Source: Branchipolynoe longqiensis
Taxonomy: Eukaryota; Annelida; Polychaeta; Phyllodocida; Polynoidae
Direction: 5' to 3'
Length of the DNA stretch: 64,000 nt
Assembly: GCA_030323885.1 (NCBI GenBank)
Contig: CM059191.1
Location: 105,809,844-105,873,843 of the forward strand
Below are positions 62,075 to 64,000 of the stretch, one piece after another. The notes below the pieces were generated by a model. The model had not been told where the DNA came from. It worked only from the letters and a program-made list of their open reading frames with translations, and ran no database searches. Position numbers and translations under genes: made by a program. Within the stretch, counting starts at the first letter, position 1. Each line of letters begins with the position of its first letter.

Positions 62075-64000
62075 ATGTGTTGCAGAGAAAATAATAACGT
62101 GTTGGAGCGATTATAATAACATGTTGCTGAGATTATAATAACGTGTTGCAGAGATTATAATAACGTGTTGCAGAGATTATAGTAATGTGTTACTGAGATT
62201 ATAATAACATGTTGCTGAGATTATAATAACATGTTGCTGAGATTATAATAACATGTTGCTGAGATTATAATAACGTGTTGCAGAGATTATAATAACATGT
62301 TGCAGAGATTATAATAACGTGTTGCAGAGATTATAATAACATGTTGCTGAGATTATAATAACGTGTTGCAGAGATTATAATAACGTGTTGCAGAGATTAT
62401 AGTAATGTGTTACTGAGATTATAATAACATGTTGCTGAGATTATAATAACATGTTGCTGAGATTATAATAACGTGTTGCAGAGATTATAATAATGTGTTA
62501 CTGAGATTATAATAACGTGTTGCAGAGATTATAATAACATGTTGCTGAGATTATAATAACATGTTGCTGAGATTATAATAACGTGTTGCAGAGATTATAA
62601 TAACATGTTGCTGAGATTATAATAATGTGTTACTGAGATTATAATAACATGTTGCTGAGATTATAATAACGTGTTACTGAGATTATAATAATGTGTTGCA
62701 GAGATTCTAATGTGTTACTGAGATTATAATAATGTGTTGCAGAGATTATAATAACATGTTGCTGAGATTATAATAATGTGTTGCAGATATTATAATAACA
62801 TGTTGCAGAGATTATAATAACATGTTGCAGAGATTATAATAATGTGTTGCAGAGATTATAATAATGTGTTACTGAGATTATAATAATGTGTTACTGAGAT
62901 TATAATAACGTGCTGCAGAGATTATAATAACATGTTGCAGAGATTATAATAACATGTTACTGAGATTATAATAATGTGTTGCAGATATTATAATAACATG
63001 TTGCAGAGATTATAATAACATGTTGCAGAGATTATAATAATGTGTTGCAGAGATTATAATAATGTGTTACTGAGATTATAATAATGTGTTACTGAGATTA
63101 TAATAACGTGCTGCAGAGATTATAATAACATGTTGCAGAGATTATAATAATGTGTTGCAAAGATTATAATAACGTGTTGCAGAGATTATAATAATGTGTT
63201 GCTGAGATTATAATAACATGTTGCTGAGATTATAATAACATGTTGCTGAGATTATAATAATGTGTTACTGAGATTATAATAACATGTTGCTGAGATTATA
63301 ATAACGTGTTACTGAGATTATAATAATGTGTTGCAGAGATTCTAATAACATGTTGCTGAGATTATAATAATGTGTTACTGAGATAATAATAATGTGTTGC
63401 AGAGATTATAATAACATGTTGCTGAGATTATAATAATGTGTTACTGAGATTATAATAATGTGTTGCAGATATTATAATAACATGTTGCAGAGATTATAAT
63501 AACATGTTGCAGAGATTATAATAATGTGTTACTGAGATTATAATAACATGTTGCTGAGATTATAATAATGTGTTACTGAGATTATAATAACATGTTGCTG
63601 AGATTATAATAATGTGTTACTGAGATTATAATAATGTGTTGCAGATATTATAATAACATGTTGCAGAGATTATAATAACATGTTGCAGAGATTATAATAA
63701 TGTGTTGCAGAGATTATAATAATGTGTTGCTGAGATTATAATAACATGTTGCTGAGATTATAATAACATGTTGCAGAGATTCTAATAATGTGTTACTGAG
63801 ATTCTAATAATGTGTTGCAGATATTATAATAACATGTTGCTGAGATTATAATAACATGTTGCAGAGATTATAATAACATGTTGCAGAGATTATAATAATG
63901 TGTTGCTGAGATTATAATAACATGTTGCAGAGATTATAATAACATGTTGCAGAGATTATAATAACGTGTTGCAAAGATTATAATAACGTGTTGCAGAGAT
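62075..64000. repeat. 22-bp tandem array, runs off the window
   Basis: About 87 units of agattataataacatgttgc plus tg or ag. Three short variable positions (aacg/aaca/aatg; ttgc/ttac; tgag/agag) give a few unit types, whose order repeats in longer blocks. No unique spacers are present. Confidence 0.97.

Noticed and set aside
62075..64000. CRISPR-like array
   Set aside because: The 22-bp units are contiguous without unique spacers, and the genome is eukaryotic. The same reasoning applies to the 61-bp array at 56345-57840.

Overview
The window is eukaryotic nuclear DNA, most likely from a mollusc or another lophotrochozoan. It contains spliced GT-AG exons, tRNA-headed SINEs of the kinds common in mollusc genomes, DIRS and LINE remnants, many short inverted-repeat transposons (MITEs), and an extreme density of tandem repeats. 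No bacterial gene organisation is visible. The clade call is an inference from repeat style and was not tested by any search.

Backbone. Fourteen short exons on the minus strand, from 52970 down to 2669, join without a phase conflict into 357 codons. In gene order they encode the end of a PH domain, a linker, a complete second PH domain, an ArfGAP domain with an intact CX2CX16CX2CX4R zinc finger and arginine finger, and ankyrin-like exons. PH-PH-ArfGAP-ANK is the order found in ARAP proteins, the phosphoinositide-regulated Arf and Rho GTPase-activating proteins. The upstream part (SAM, start of PH1) and the downstream part (later PH domains, RhoGAP, RA) would lie outside the window. The exons are about 2% of the span, and the introns run from 1 to 11 kb. 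I see no second host gene.

Layout. 1-2.6 kb: 64-bp and 11-bp arrays. 3.5-8.8 kb: a giant polypurine tract split by a palindromic insertion. 9-15.5 kb: 21-bp, 37-bp and 62-bp arrays around three exons, with nested MITEs. 16-22.7 kb: SINEs, a CpG-rich MITE, a second polypurine tract and a foldback element. 23-27.2 kb: 24-bp and 40-bp arrays around the ArfGAP exon, then a CCGGACC-rich MITE. 28-32 kb: a palindrome carrying promoter-like motifs and a 52-bp array. 32.1-37.2 kb: a TTAA-ended MITE whose interior has grown into about 113 copies of a 42-bp unit. 38-46 kb: the PH2 exons, a 48-bp array, SINEs and a DIRS remnant. 46-56 kb: MITEs, and SINEs nested in MITEs. 56-58 kb: a LINE 3' end, then a SINE-like element with a 61-bp internal expansion. 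58.7-64 kb: GATA, 31-bp and 22-bp arrays, a MITE broken by two SINEs, and a gag-like pseudogene.

The most interesting pattern is how tandem arrays relate to other structures. Two arrays have expanded inside mobile elements, and several others start within about 25 bp of a splice site, so that the array supplies part of the intron end. I call the four SINE groups SINE-I to SINE-IV for local reference only. All family names for repeats are inferences from termini and target-site duplications.
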